A stretch of DNA of 64,000 nt from Rallus limicola (lineage: Eukaryota; Chordata; Aves; Gruiformes; Rallidae), in assembly GCA_022605955.1 (NCBI GenBank), contig JAKCOZ010000001.1, forward strand, positions 72,050,520 to 72,114,519, read 5' to 3'. Every line of letters starts with the position of its first letter. Within the stretch, counting starts at the first letter, position 1. Both the position numbers and the translations under genes were made by a program. Under the pieces are notes generated by a model. It was given only the letters and a program-made list of their open reading frames with translations. It made no database searches and was not told where the DNA came from. Positions 13,001-25,223 of this stretch are shown one piece after another.

Positions 13001-15012
13001 GGAGGAAGGCAGTCAGCTTTTGCTCTTGGTCATCATTAGGTGTAAGGTAGGATATTATCTTAGTTCTTGCGTTGCAAGGTCAGACTAAGTTTTCTTGCAC
13101 CAGATCACCCCTGCAGATCTCCACCGTACTTGTATTAAAAGACTTCTAAAGGGAGATCTCCAGTCTCAGGCAGCATAGCTTAGCCCCACGCACCACTGCT
13201 GTATGCTGTATCAAGCTGGTTGCCTTCTGGTCTGTTCTTGGGAAACGAGGGAACAGTCACATACCATATTTGTTATGTCAACTTTGCACATATTTCATTT
13301 TGTCATCCCCTTAAGTCTTCCATTCTTGGAAAAAGAAAAGCCCAAACATGTTTTATTTATGTTATATCTCAGTTTGAAACAGACTAAATTCACAGGCCAT
13401 GAGGTGAGGAGGTAAAAATGGTAAGCAAATAGAGGAATTGCAGTGAAAGAACAGTGGTAGTAAGACAAAGTAACTTTTCTATGCAGACTAGTTTGTCAAT
13501 TCCTGTTATTTCAATCATTTTCTGACAGATCTTGTTCTCTAGAATGAGTTCTGATGAAGGATTTTACTATGCTGTTTATCAGCTCCTTAAAAGTGAAAAA
13601 AAAACCCCCAAAAAATCAATGGTCCCTTGCATGATAAATAGCCTTTGGAGTCTCAGGTTACCAATTCCAATCCCATTAATAGCATGAAAGCATTGCATTG
13701 TATTCGGCGACTGCTCTTTGTTAGTCCTGTTGCTCATCAGTGCTGATTCTACTCCTTGAAATACACAGCCTGAAGCACAAAGCTTACTCATTAGGAGTTT
13801 CTGCCCTTGCTCCCAATGCAACCAGTGTAAAGACTTAACGATTGACCTGAGCCACAGATGAAGCCCAAATCCCATGGAGGGAGCAGTTCTGATGGCTGAG
13901 AACCCATTAAAAAGCCACACAATCACTTTCTGATGGGCAAGGACAAGGGCATTCCACCCCTGCCATATGTTTCTCTCCAGATGCCAGTTACTCCAGGTAG
14001 CAGTGCTAGCTAATAGACAGCCACAGAGCTGCAAAGGTGCATTTAAGCCTTTCGTATCTTGAATCCAAATGTCACTTTTTAAATATTATTAGGTGTGGCA
14101 TCTTCCTACTTTTCTTCTCCAGGAAGAGTTTGCCATACACAGACATCTGATGAGTTCCCCACTGTCTATCTGTCCTTCACATGTCACGTGGAAGCAGAAG
14201 CAGCAAGACAAGGATCTCACAAGTCTTTTAGAAACACTGGCCCAAAAAAGATGTAATTTGGTACAGAACCAGGGGATTTGAGTCTAAGAGTCCTCTCTCC
14301 CCTCTATTCACACTGAAAGCTGCTTTCATTCTACTGTTCACTTAATGCCACACTAGCCAGAGTGAATGTTAATATTAATCCACTGAATAATAGTTATAAA
14401 TTCACTAATCTCCAAATTGCATGCAGATTTTCCAATGGCTTTAAGCTTTAAAGAAACATGCTGACAACAAAAAATATCTGCTTTTTGGAAAGCAACAAAG
14501 AATGCTTTGCTCTCAATCTCAGTTTACTTAAAAGGAGGTGATTGCAATCAGTACCGGCATGGCAGGAGGGAGGGGAAGAGAAGAGGAGAGAAAGCAGATA
14601 CAATCTGTTGAAGATCCCCAAGCAGTCCTGTGACAAGAACAACAGACCCTCCAACTTCTAAAGCCACGCTGTCTCCCCGTTTTGGCACGGATGCAAAACA
14701 TCTGGCTGCCCAGTGGAATTACAGCTTTTCCTTATCCCTGCTTGTGAAACTGCTGACTGGAGATAAAACCCAAAGTTTCAAAAGGTTGCTCTGGACACTC
14801 CAACCCCGTGCTGAGTAACGGCTTGAAATCATTGACAAACACTTCAGGAGTCCAAAAAATTTTCTGGGGGAGGGGGGAACCACAACCAAACCCAAAACCA
14901 AATCCCACCTTTCAGTTCTGTTGAAACAAAGGAAGTTAGAGCTCTTTAAAGATTAAAGGGGAACATGTGATGAAAAGAAAGTGCCAACACTACCTCACCA
15001 TTTTAAGACTGG
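10053..15012. other. Non-coding stretch, no gene seen
   Basis: The sequence is AT-rich with scattered short frames. The frame at 12394-12756 is about 120 codons but has no recognisable domain. A 151-codon minus-strand frame (14034-13579) lacks an ATG start. I saw no RNA gene and no clear transposon. Confidence 0.5.
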
Positions 15013-15543
15013 ATGGTCCAGAGACACTGCAAGGTGCATGCTGGAAACACATCAGGTACTGTTGCAGCAAGGGAAGGAAGATGCAAGGTTACACCTGGTA
15101 CAGCTTTCAAAGCAAGTAAATTAATTCAAACTACAGTGTCAGCCCTGGAGCAAGGGCAGAAGCCAGATGAAAGTCAGTTACATTACACATTTCTAGAAGT
15201 TTCCCTTATGCTTTCTTTTCCAAGGGTTAGTAAGGCATTAAAAACTGATCTCTTGAAATACCAAAAACCCATCATGACTGCGGACTCGGGGAGGAAGAAC
15301 TATCCTTTCAAAGGCATAAATGTCACATCACAGTACAAGAGCAGGAGTAATACCACAGCAGAGGACAACATCCGAGCTTACCTTCAAAGCTGTGCTGCTT
15401 ATTCACAAGTGGAAAAACAAATCCTGGAATGTCTCACAATTCTTCAAAGCTCAGATATCCTCTTGGTGCACCTGCACAATCATTTTCCATTTGTACGGAA
15501 AGTTAAACCCTCCTTACTGAGACATGCATTACTCAATCTATAG
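15013..15543 (+). other. Unassigned 176-codon open frame, probably chance
   Basis: The frame starts at a true ATG at 15013 and runs 176 codons to a TAG. It is the longest ATG frame in the left non-coding block outside the CpG island. The product would be a soluble basic protein with no signal peptide, no membrane segment and no motif I recognise. No splice-site arrangement supports it as an exon and no CR1 or retroviral similarity is visible. A frame this long is unusual but not surprising in 20 kb of sequence, so it is listed only as a marker. Confidence 0.12.
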
Positions 15544-18097
15544 AGCTCATCACAATCCCCAAAATGGTTGCCAGTCCCACACAGAAAAACTTCAAGGATC
15601 TTTATAGGTTATCCATAATTGACTTGTAGTCTCTCTGTTAATATTCCCCTCTGAGTTCCAGTACCTGGGGCTAGAGAGCACACAGGCCATGGTCTGAAGA
15701 TTTGGTTGGCAACCACAGGCCAAGACCCATCTCACACAGTGGACTCCATTATCAGAATTTAAGTAAAAACATAAATTTTAATACTTGGAATTGTCAGCAT
15801 CCTATAGTATCATAAAACACAAGTTCACAGGGTTTGGTTTGGTTTTAATTTGTTTCCATGGATTTAACTGTGGGGTATTTCTCCAAACTCAATCAGTTTT
15901 AAATAAAGTTTTGGAACTACAGCTAATTCAGTAACACATACTGCTCCCTTTGCAAGCACTTGAGCAATCTGTTCGCCATCCCATGCATTTTGGGGAGAGG
16001 AAAAAGAACCCAAAACATTATTCTTTTTAATCTGTATTTATCTATTTAAATTACAGGCCCAGTTTGTCACGTACAAAGAGGAGACTACAGAGATGACCTT
16101 CTATCCTCATTACCATTCTTCCCTTCTTGTGCTAAAGATAGCCTAGAGAGTAAAAATAAATAAATCCTCAATAGCATTAGGAATTAGACAATGTCATGCT
16201 GAAAGATACCCTAAACGATGAGCCTTATCTCGTCTCACTGGCTGGGATGGCAGGGGGGCTCCGACCTGTAAAGGGTAGGTGGTGTTTAAGCCTTCGCTAG
16301 GTGGTCTCTCGGCAGTAGGCTCTATCCCCAGCTGTAATTGCTTGTCAGCCCTAACTGGATGCCTGAGCACACTGGAAAAGTTCAGCAAAGTATTTAAACA
16401 GATGGATGGTACAGGCCACTGGAACAAAACTCATTTTTTCTCTGGCCATGGCTCTCTTTCAGCACATTCCTTTGAAGTCTGAGCCACTGAGGAATCAACA
16501 ACAGCTGAGAAACATGTGTTATCATACAACATCAGGCGCAACAGCGGCACTGCACAGCAAGACACTTTTGTTCAATAATCCCAGACTACAGAAAGCATTA
16601 CAGTGCTTTTGTGGCGGGTAAGCCCCTTTTCCAAGCACAACAAGATGCCTCCATGCTTTAAGGAGCGACTCCAAAGTAAAAAGGTGAATTAAGCAGATTT
16701 CTCCACTGCCTCCCACCTGAAAGCTTACAGTGCCAGTCTCCTTGAGTCTTCTCGGGTATATTTGACATTCTCCTTACTTATGCTATCACAAAGAGGACCG
16801 ACTAAATGCTTACTGAGAGCCAAAGGAAATAACAGCACCGAGGGGCCGTGGCCACAGATGGATGTGACAAGCACCCGTAAGCTACAGCTCAAACCCACCA
16901 CTCTTTCCCCAGCAGGCCAAGTTCTGTGATCCCAGCTTCATGGGGAACAAACTGGAGAGGGAGAAGCAGCAGCAAGGCACTGCTCAGCACACGTTCTCCC
17001 CACCCTCCCCCTGCTTTATCAGTGCATAGAAAGATGATGTGCAGTCCTTGGAACAGTAATGGGAGGGAATGGCACAAGTATCTTCTCATTACCCAGAAAG
17101 GCTACGTCTGCCAAAGCTGCAAGACCACCGTATGCTTTGCAGGGGGTCAGGAAGGACAGAAAGAACTAGTTATTTATCAAGCTGCAGTTGAAAACCAGAC
17201 CAAGCGTCCAGGTTTGGGAGGCCAGCACTAGCTGTGCGCACACACACGAGGACAGCAAGTTACAACCCAAACTCGGTGCTGCTGCCTACCTACCAGCAAG
17301 TTTCTACAGAATCAAGTTTTTGGCATGGAGAAGGAAGCACCCGTAACAGGGTAGAGCCTTGTAGTTAGAAAGTTTCTGAGCTTCCAACATTACGGGAAAA
17401 AGGGGCATGGAGATTATAGTACCTCCCATTACACTGTAAAATCACAACCCAAACGTGGAAAAAAAAATTACAAAAAAACCGTGAGCTTTCATAAAAGCCC
17501 TGGAAAAACCAAGCATCATTTACATTTAATTTCAAGATAGAGATCTTAAGACTTAAAAAACAGGCAAAACCCTCAAATTAGAAAGCAAACAAGAAAACCC
17601 ACATGTACTAAGCCAATCTCATAATTACTCAGCTCACAAAAAAAGAAAAAAAAATACCAGGACTGTATACACCACGCCGAGGGGGGTTCTCAGCCATTCA
17701 ATTTAATTGAGTTTCTTTCTGGAGAAGCCAACAGTGCCCTTCAAATCCAGCGTGAGGCAGACTCTGCAGGTACCACAGAAGCAGCACACACCAGTACTGG
17801 CAGAGATACATCAGCATAAAAAAAAAAAAAGTAACTCCAGCCTCAAAACCAGTAATGAAAAAAAAAAGAAATTAAAAAAAATATGCTGCTTTCAAGCTAA
17901 ATGGTGATGATCAAAGAGTTCTGCTTTACAACTTTCGAAGAATGAACCAGCACAAAAAAACTTGCCACCTGACCAGCATGCAAAGCCACAACTACACAAG
18001 GAGTAGTGCGTTTACAAGTATTTATTCTTAAAAACCATGTGCAAATGCACTTAACAGAGATTGAGGAAAATCTCGACATCCTATGAGGAGCAGGCAG
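15544..18097. other. Non-coding stretch, no gene seen
   Basis: AT-rich sequence with A-rich tracts near 17455-17480 and 17820-17880. No repeat family, RNA gene or coding exon is recognisable. Confidence 0.5.
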
Positions 18098-18190
18098 GAA
18101 GGCAGCTTAGGCAGAGGTCATACTGCCATGCGATGGCAGAAGCGGGAACAGAACCCACCATCCTCAGATCGGCACTGCAGCAACTACATC
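18098..18190 (-). mobile_element. Possible MIR SINE relic
   Basis: The order GGCAGAGGTCATACTGCC, GATGGCAGAAGCGGGAACAG and AACCCACCATCCTCAG follows the antisense MIR core (the consensus has a tRNA-like GGCAGAGC..GGGATTCGAACCC order). Identity is low, as expected for a very old element. Confidence 0.4.
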
Positions 18191-19829
18191 TCCTCTTTTT
18201 TAATCACACTGGCTCCTTTTTCAGGGCCTCCCTCAACAGGATTTTAAAAAGTGATGCTCATCAACTTAATCTGGCTCTTTAGAATTATTGGTAGTGTTGC
18301 CAGAAACAGTCCAAGAAACTTCTGGTTAATGTGACTTGCTATTTTTCTCCTTTTATTCCCCCCATCCCAAAGTTTTTAATCTCTGCAAAAGCTAAAAATG
18401 AAGATTAACAACTCATCAAATTTTGTTGGACTTGTAAACAAAGTCCCTGACGTCACTGCAGTTCTCTCAGCAACTCCTCACACAGCAAATAATGTTTTTG
18501 CTATAACATACAAAGAGAAGTACTAAGCTTAGCGTCCTTCTAATTAGGGATCATCAAACCAAATTCGATCCAAAATGGTATATTTTTTTTTTCTTAAAGA
18601 GAGAAAAAAAGTTGGGCTTCCTTAATTTGCAGTCTGGCCACTCAACCCTGTGGTCTTATGGAATGGCACCTATCAACACATCTGAGATCCGTGCTGTTCC
18701 CTTCTAACCTCAAAAGTTTACCTTGTATTCACGAACTACATCATTCTCTATGGAAAAGGCATAGCTCCTTAACTTTTTTACAGCACCTAGCACCATCACA
18801 CCCCTACCAAACCCAAACCAAACCCCTGGGAGCTCGGACACCCCTCAAACAGGTGTCTTTGCGGAAATCATTAAGCAATTGATTTACTTGCTCTCCACAG
18901 CCTGACACACAGTTTTGATGTGCGATGCTGACTGGAGCCGGCACAGAGGCTCACGAGTCCCAAACCAGACTTCATAAACCACCCGGACGGCACGCTTTGG
19001 CACGGATGTAAGCCATTTCTAGCAGTTTTGTTAGCATGTCAACCTCTGACATATCCACTGGTTTGGGGGCTGGAAAGCGTGACAAGTGTAATGCTAAGGG
19101 GGATGCTGGAATCTGTAACCTCCCCACCCCTTCTGATTTTCCACGCTGATGGAACCGACCAGCAATATCGAGCGGCAATTTCTCACGCTGCTCTGGCGGT
19201 ATATGGAAACGTCGCTTTGCTGGACAACAACAACAAAAAAAACCTCACCTAAATAATCTGGCATGCACCAGAGCACGACAACCTCAAGCCAGACCCTGGA
19301 CCAGACCTTCCCAGCAATAATGTAGAGCTGCGTAAACCAAGGAGCAGAATCCATTTCCTCACCCTTTAAAAGTTCATGCCTCCATACTGCCCTGCTGTAC
19401 TGTATTTGCCTGAGCTTTCATCATCAGTAGTCTCCCCCCCTCCTTCCCCCCCAAAAAAAAAACCAAACCCAAAACACCCCTCATCCATTCCCTGCTGGCA
19501 CAACGGATTTTCTTTTAATCTTTTTTTCTTACTGGGGGAGAGAAAGAGAAGGAGGTGTGGGAGGGGCTGGGGCAGGAATAAGAGAGATTAAGCGTGAAAT
19601 AAATTGGTGTTGTCTAAAGAAGGGGAAAAAATTTTTAGAAAATATTTTAAGAGACACAAAACCAAACAGTCTACCTCGATGAAAAAGAAAAAAAAAGAAA
19701 AAAAAAAAAAGAAAAATAGGTTTTTCTTTTTGGGGCCAGTAGGAGGGAGGGGGGGGAATAAGAAAACTACTCCAAAGACTTCACCGGGTAAGAAAAGTCG
19801 CTTCTGAACTCCCTTCCCAAGGACGCGGA
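18191..19829. other. Flank of the CpG island, homopolymer-rich
   Basis: No exon is recognisable. Close to the island the sequence becomes rich in homopolymers: C runs near 19434-19450 and an A-rich purine tract at 19681-19716. A G-rich tract follows at 19741-19757. Confidence 0.5.
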
Positions 19830-20326
19830 GCAATATCCCTCACTTTTCAACGCGATGCCCGAAAGAAGGAGAAAGACAAAACGCCAGCACAGAGGAAAAG
19901 CCGGAGGGAACTGGGGAAGTAGCGAAGGAAGGAGCGGGAGGACGGGGACGAGTGCGAGCGGGCAAGGGGGGGACGTTAGGGTCTGGAACGCGTACGAGAC
20001 CAGCACGGAACGCCACGGCACGCACACAAACCCCCACGAACCGGGGAATCCGAGGGGCAGCGGGAAACAGGCGACGTGACCGGGAAAGTTGGCGAGCAGA
20101 GAAGGGGGAAGGGGCCAAGAGAGGAGAGGCGGCGGAGCAGGGTCACAAACCCCGCAGCGGGGACGAACCGAAAGACGCCGGGGAGGAAAGGAGACCGGGG
20201 CGGGACGCGGAGCCGGGTGGGCTGCGGGAGAGGGGTTGCAGCAGAGGAGGGAGGCAGCGAGCAGGGCGGCGGAGGAAGGGAGAAGAGGGCGGGCTCCGGC
20301 GGGACGAGAGTTGGCCGCGCACTTAC

Positions 20327-20700
20327 CGCTCGGCTGGCGGCTCGGCGCCCGTCCCGCGGCGGCTCCCCGGGCAGCACCAACGGCCGCCGGCTCCGCCTCA
20401 CGCCCCGCGGAGGGCGGCGCGGCCGGCCCGCGGCGCAGCGCCCGGGGGCTCGGCTCAGCACGGCCCTCCGGGGCGCCCGGCTGCTCCTCCTCCTGCTCCG
20501 CCGGCCCTGCCAAGCGGCCGTGGCCACCTCCGCCGCCTCTCGCCCGGCCGCGCGTGGGTGTCCTCCGCCTGAAGCGGCTGCCTCCCCCACCTCCTTCCTG
20601 CCTCTCCCTCGCTCCCCTTCACCGGGAGAGACATGTAACGGAACTGGGACGCCAGCACGGCATTGTGGGAGCTCTTAAAGCCGCAGCCGCCCGCTGCCCC
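20327..20700 (-). other. Candidate untranslated first exon of a leftward gene
   Basis: On the minus strand the sequence CCGAGCG is followed by GTAAGTGC, a full consensus splice donor, with the exon ending at 20327 and the intron starting at 20326. The upstream end is a guess: a CTTTAAGAGCTCCCACAATG segment lies near 20660-20682 and could be close to the start site. Inside, two ATGs open only short frames. The one near 20668 stops after 14 codons; the one near 20634 stops about 60 codons later, before the donor. A 5' UTR exon with upstream ORFs is therefore more likely than coding sequence. The gene cannot be named because no coding exon is recognisable to the left. Confidence 0.45.
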
Positions 20701-20800
20701 CCACTGTCCCCCGCCGCCAGCGCCGCCGCTGCTCCCCGCCGCCGCTCCGGGCGAGGGCGCGTCCGCGCCGCGTCCTTCCCCGCCGCCGTGGGGGGCGGGC

Positions 20801-20821
20801 AGGCAGGCAGGCAGGCAGGGA
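20801..20821. repeat. GGCA tetranucleotide microsatellite
   Basis: About five GGCA units in the 3' part of the CpG island, immediately beyond a GGGGGGCGGGCA stretch. It may be polymorphic in length. Confidence 0.8.
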
Positions 20822-20869
20822 AGCAAGCGGCGGCAGCAGCGTCTTAAAAGAGAGGCGCTGTAGCCTTGC

Positions 20870-20879
20870 CTAAAAATAG
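20870..20879. promoter_or_regulatory. MEF2-type site
   Basis: CTAAAAATAG is an exact match to the MEF2 consensus CTA(A/T)4TAG and sits as an isolated AT-rich island in GC-rich sequence. On the minus strand it reads CTATTTTTAG, about 540 bp upstream of the proposed splice donor, so it might also work as a TATA-like element. Function is inferred from motif only. Confidence 0.4.
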
Positions 20880-21403
20880 CCCCCCCAGCGGAGTCCCTGG
20901 GACCGGCCGATAAAGCGTGTGGGGGCAACGGGTGCTGGCCGGGGCGGGCAAAGCGGGGCCGTCCGCAGGCATCGCCCGGGTGGGGGTGTGCGGGCAGGGA
21001 GCCCGCACACCGGGATGGAGCCGGGGTTGCCGCTGGAGGGAGAGCTGGGGGAAGAGCTCCGGTCCCAGAGGGGGGAGAATAGCGAGAGCCCTGGCTGGGG
21101 AACAAGCTTGGGGTTTCTTCGGGTTTTTTTTTCCTGTTGTTTTCCCTGAGATTTTGCTATTGTTTCTGGAAGAAGCAAGCATGCGTTTGGTGCTTATTTT
21201 AACTGAGACGTGGAGAGCCGGCAGCCAGTGTGTTCTATTGTTTCTGCTTTGAGTTTTGATGATGGAAAATTCCTCGGGAAAAAAAAAATAATAATACTCG
21301 GAGCAGCAGAGGCTTCTAAGCAAGCAAGCAGCTATATTGGGGCAGAAAGTTTTGAATAAGAAGTTTTAATCGGTTTTCTGTTTATGCAACTTGGAATAGG
21401 GGG

Positions 21404-21427
21404 AAAAAAAAAAAAAAAAAAAAAAAA
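21404..21427. repeat. Poly-A run (24 bases)
   Basis: A homopolymer of 24 A follows GGGGG just outside the CpG island. No recognisable retroposed sequence precedes it. Confidence 0.9.
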
Positions 21428-22520
21428 GATTGTTTCTAAAGAAAAGCCCAAGCCTATTTGGAAATGAACTTCAGACCTGTGATTCACTGACATTTTTCTC
21501 TGTCTACGAACATTTGGGCTGGGTCTGCTCTCAGCGGCCAGCAGCAGAACAGCCGTGGTCCTTCCCTGGGCTGGAGGCCTTTTCGTGATGCGTGTGCATC
21601 CTGTTAGAGAACAGGATAATGCTGCTGGTCATTTAAAGAAGTGTCTAGCCAGGGCAACTTCTTCTTTGAGTTGTCACCATTTTGCCTCTCTTCCCTTTAC
21701 CATCCCTCTTGTGGGCTTTTGCGTCTCTTTGGGGTTTTTGGTGGGATTTTTTTAAGTCCTGAACCTATAGATACCTGGAGAACAGGATTTGTTTCTGTGT
21801 GACTTTGCATTGATGCTATGCGGAGAGTGTTTTCGAGAGCACACACACACTTCAATTTGAGTGCAAGCATTTAAATACTTGTATGATTTGGGTTTGGGGT
21901 TGTTTCTACAAATGTTTCTGGTGGGTCTGGCTCTTGGGTTGTGATCACATCTTCCTTCATGGCTTTATACTGCTGGGTATGTTTTTTGTTAGCCCACCTG
22001 GCAGGGTGTGAAGTTCATGCTGAAAAAGCCTTTTGGACACAGGTCATTGCTTCCAGTTCTGACCTGGATCTGTGCTTATTTGTGCTTTGTTAGACAGGAA
22101 GAGGTGTGACGCAGTCTGCAAGAGAGACCTTCCGCACAACATAAAATTGGGTATGGATAGAAAGGATTCGCAGAGATTAGGTGAATCTGTTGGGGAGCTT
22201 GTGTTGTACATAGTCAGCTACACACAGACACCTTGGCCTTAAAATAATAGAAAGCCCCAACTCTGGAGGAGTGCCTTTGGGAGAAAGGAATGGTGCTGAT
22301 GGGCTCTCCACCAGCAGGCTACTGGATCAGATTTGTTTGCACTAAAGTATTTTTTGCTGTGACATTCAAGAGTGTCGGCAGACAGCTTACAAGCAGGGAA
22401 AAAAGGAGTGTGTTTTCCAGGTAGATTGTTGCAGATAGTTACCAAAATAGTCCTGTAAGGATCCCAAGAAGTGCTGTGCTCAGAATACTGCTGCTTCCTT
22501 TTTTTTTTCAAGCTTGTTAG
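21428..22520. other. Non-coding stretch right of the CpG island
   Basis: Nothing recognisable apart from a short CA run near 21840-21849. Pyrimidine-rich and T-rich stretches occur, as in avian introns. Confidence 0.45.
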
Positions 22521-22591
22521 CAGGACAGGAGCCATAAAACTCATGGAAGATCCTCAAAATCCAGGCTTCTCAGGGACTTTTACAGAGGAAG
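22521..22591 (+). other. Weak candidate exon with an ATG
   Basis: A T-rich tract ends in TTAG, giving a possible acceptor at 22520/22521, and 71 bases later GAAG is followed by GTGAGT, a strong donor. Within it an ATG at 22543 (context ACTCATGG) opens 16 codons reading MEDPQNPGFSGTFTEE and leaves one base at the donor. The next candidate exon at 27973 continues this frame. It could instead be part of a non-coding transcript leaving the CpG island to the right, or chance. Confidence 0.22.
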
Positions 22592-24397
22592 GTGAGTGAT
22601 CTTGGGAACTACTGAAACTCTGTGACCTGGGAAGTTATTGCTAGAAGGAGAAAAGCCTTTTCCAAGGAGTTAATGGTTTACTGCAAGCAAGTACTTGATA
22701 AGTCATTCAGTTTGTATTGTTTGCCACACCAGGTGTTGGGCAGAACTGGGAGCCAGAACATCAAACGTCATCTTTTCTATTGAAAGTTAGCTTGCCAATT
22801 ACTTTCTCAAACCCAACAAATAATTTTTACACACTTACTGCATAATTTCCTGTTAGAAAGTTTACACCAGTGAAGGAGAATCACCCTTTTTGTAGAGGAG
22901 AAATTAACGGCTGTAATTCAGACGTTTCTGGTGGAGATGTTCAGAACGTGCATAGCAAGGCATGAAATGTTTATGCTCGCTGTTGGCATGGTATTTCATT
23001 TGCTGGCTCTGACAGAGCTGTTGTAGCTAGAAAGAACATTGGCATTTTTAATATTCTGATATCTTCTTCCTATTTCTTCCTTTGTAGATTAGTTGCATAC
23101 ACACCCAGAGAGTGCTTTTCAGCTGCTTCAAAATAACGTTCGTGAAATTTTCAGTCACTTTTGCACAGGGTGATATGACTGCATGTCCAGGAAGAGCATC
23201 TAATGCTTGTCTGAGAGTTATTTTTTTCACATAAAAAAAAAACCAACACCTTTTGGGAAGGTGATATGGTAGCAAAAAGAGAAAATCATATCTCTCTATT
23301 GCTGGGATTGTGTAAGCGTGTAGAATTTAACCAAGGCCATCTCCAGCAGGGAACTTGACAGCAGTCATTCTGGGGAAAAAAAGGGGGAAAAATACCCTCG
23401 AATCCAACCATCAATTAGGGCTAAAACTGTACACATACACGCGCCACCCTCATGTAACATAGAAGCCTAGTTGCTCTTTGAGCTGTGCTGAAAGAACGAG
23501 ATGCCTTGTTTTCCCAGCAAATTGGTTAGGAATATTTTACAGAGTGATGCTCAACTGTACCAGGCAAGGACAGGACTTTGTGCTGCCGTAGGATGTCTCT
23601 GCTGTGGCAGTCAGTTCCTCGCTCTCAGTGCCTACCCCACCTGCTCCATGGCATAGTGACATTATGCGTAATCCTAGATAATTTGTGTTTTACTTACCTC
23701 CAGTCAATCCTCTCTTTGCGTGTTGCAGGACAAAGGTGGGGACTTGAATTCCTTAAAACATTCAAGCACGTCCTTTACATTATGGGGGGATCTAGAGGTT
23801 CTAGCCAGAGGTGCTTGACAATGCTGTATCACTGGTTGGTATTTTGGGAGCCAGGTCTACCCCAAAGATCCTGCTTCATTTTTTTTTTTTGCCATAGATG
23901 TAATTAAAACATCCCAGGAAAGGAGCAAGATGCCCTTTTGGTGTTACCACTGAGCGCTGCACCGGGAATTCCTTACACCACACAGCTGCTCACGGACAGA
24001 CTCTTACACATATGATATATTCTTCATAAGGACAAAGAGGAGAAAACAGGCCCGTATGCCTTTTAGTTATGTAATTTTTCCAAGAATTATGCCTTTTTTG
24101 ACCAAAACCAGGAAGGGAATGTTTCAGAGGTTCCTTAATTTCCTCCTCTCCTTGATCTCTCTTAAGCTACCGCTGCGTTTTCCACTGTCATTTCACCTTG
24201 AGAAATCCAGTGTCTCGGTGGGCCCTTTAAATTTAATCCAGGCTATAAAATCAGGCTCATTGAGAACAGAAACAGCTATGTGGCCAGTTCTACGTAATCA
24301 GCGCAGCTTTCAGTGTCACACACTTGTAGTAAACTCTTCATGGTTGGAATAAAACAACTTTGTCTCTGCAAATGCTTTCTTGAGGAAGAAATAAAGT
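22592..24397. other. Non-coding stretch, no gene seen
   Basis: AT-rich sequence without recognisable repeats or genes. Open frames are short and without known domains. Confidence 0.45.
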
Positions 24398-24520
24398 GGG
24401 TCTTGATTCAGCAAATTATTTAACTGGGTACATATATCTAGGCACATGAATAGTCTCAGTGGGACTGCTTGCATGATCGAAGTTAGGCGTGTGCTCAAGT
24501 ACTTGGTTGAATTTGGTCCA
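24398..24520. repeat. Ancient palindromic interspersed repeat
   Basis: The left arm (TTGATTCAGCAAATTATTTA from 24403, then GGCACATGAATAGTC) is an imperfect inverted copy of the right arm (GTGCTCAAGTACTTGGTTGA, then ATTTGGTCCA). A short CTCAGTGGGACT centre lies between them. The pattern matches a palindromic repeat I know from amniote genomes, with cores like AAGTTAAGCACGTGCTTAAG around a CAATGGGACT centre. It is probably a very old non-autonomous DNA transposon; I am not sure of the family name. Confidence 0.55.
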
Positions 24521-25223
24521 TAGCAAATAAATCTGAACTGATAATCAACAAGCAGAAAAACAAGCTAATTTGGAGTGGGGTTAATTTATGTCCTGCAGTC
24601 TGTTTACTTAACTGTAAAACAAATGTTTCAAGAGGCTGGGTGGGATTTTTATTTGTTCTGGTGGGTTTTTGGTTGTTTTTTTTTTTTTAGATAGAGCTGC
24701 TGTCTGAAATTGAGCAGAAGCAAACAAGCATCAGATTAGAATTTAAGTTAAGTGCATTCTTCAAGATCACTCTTCTTATTTTTGTTATTCTCTTCAATTA
24801 ACATTTACATCTTGGAGCCCAAAGAGCAATAATTCCTTGTTGTTTTCTAGATCTTGTCTTGTTATGTTATATATTCATTGAGTATGAGTGGCATGTTTTG
24901 TTAGAGTCTTGCAGATTTCAAGACTCAGTTCCATGGAAGAAATCCAAATTAGTTCAAACAAATAATCACTTCCAACCAAATTCCTTCTCGTTCTTCCTGA
25001 CCTGGCCACATTAAGTTAACTCTTATTAATTGGGAAATGAGCTTTGAATAAGTAATCTATAGGGTGATCCTGTGCTCTTACTTTTGCTGTCGTTACCAGC
25101 AGTAATACCTGGTAACTCTCCCAGTCTGGGGTTCACAGCCCAAGCTTGGTATGGATATGTACAGGGGTAGTTACAGTTCTGGCAGGCGAGATGTTTGTTG
25201 CTCCTGGGTATGACTTTTCTGTT

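Larger units (their letters stand above)
19830..21080. promoter_or_regulatory. CpG island, probable gene promoter
   Basis: About 1.2 kb is strongly GC-rich and full of undepleted CpG, in sharp contrast to the AT-rich flanks; the core is roughly 20080-20840. GGGCGG Sp1/KLF boxes occur at 20264-20269 and 20287-20292, with further GGGCGGG strings near 20790 and 20942. In vertebrates such islands mark promoters of widely expressed or developmental genes. The long open frames on both strands here follow from few AT-rich stop codons and mostly lack ATG starts. A minus-strand splice donor inside the island suggests leftward transcription; transcription in both directions is possible. Confidence 0.85.

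Noticed and set aside
13579..14034. 151-codon minus-strand frame
   Set aside because: It starts at TTG, not ATG, and shows no recognisable domain or flanking splice signals.
19767..20847. Long open frames on both strands in the CpG island
   Set aside because: GC-rich sequence lacks stop codons by chance; most of these frames begin with GTG, TTG or CTG and are Pro/Arg/Ala-rich without domains.
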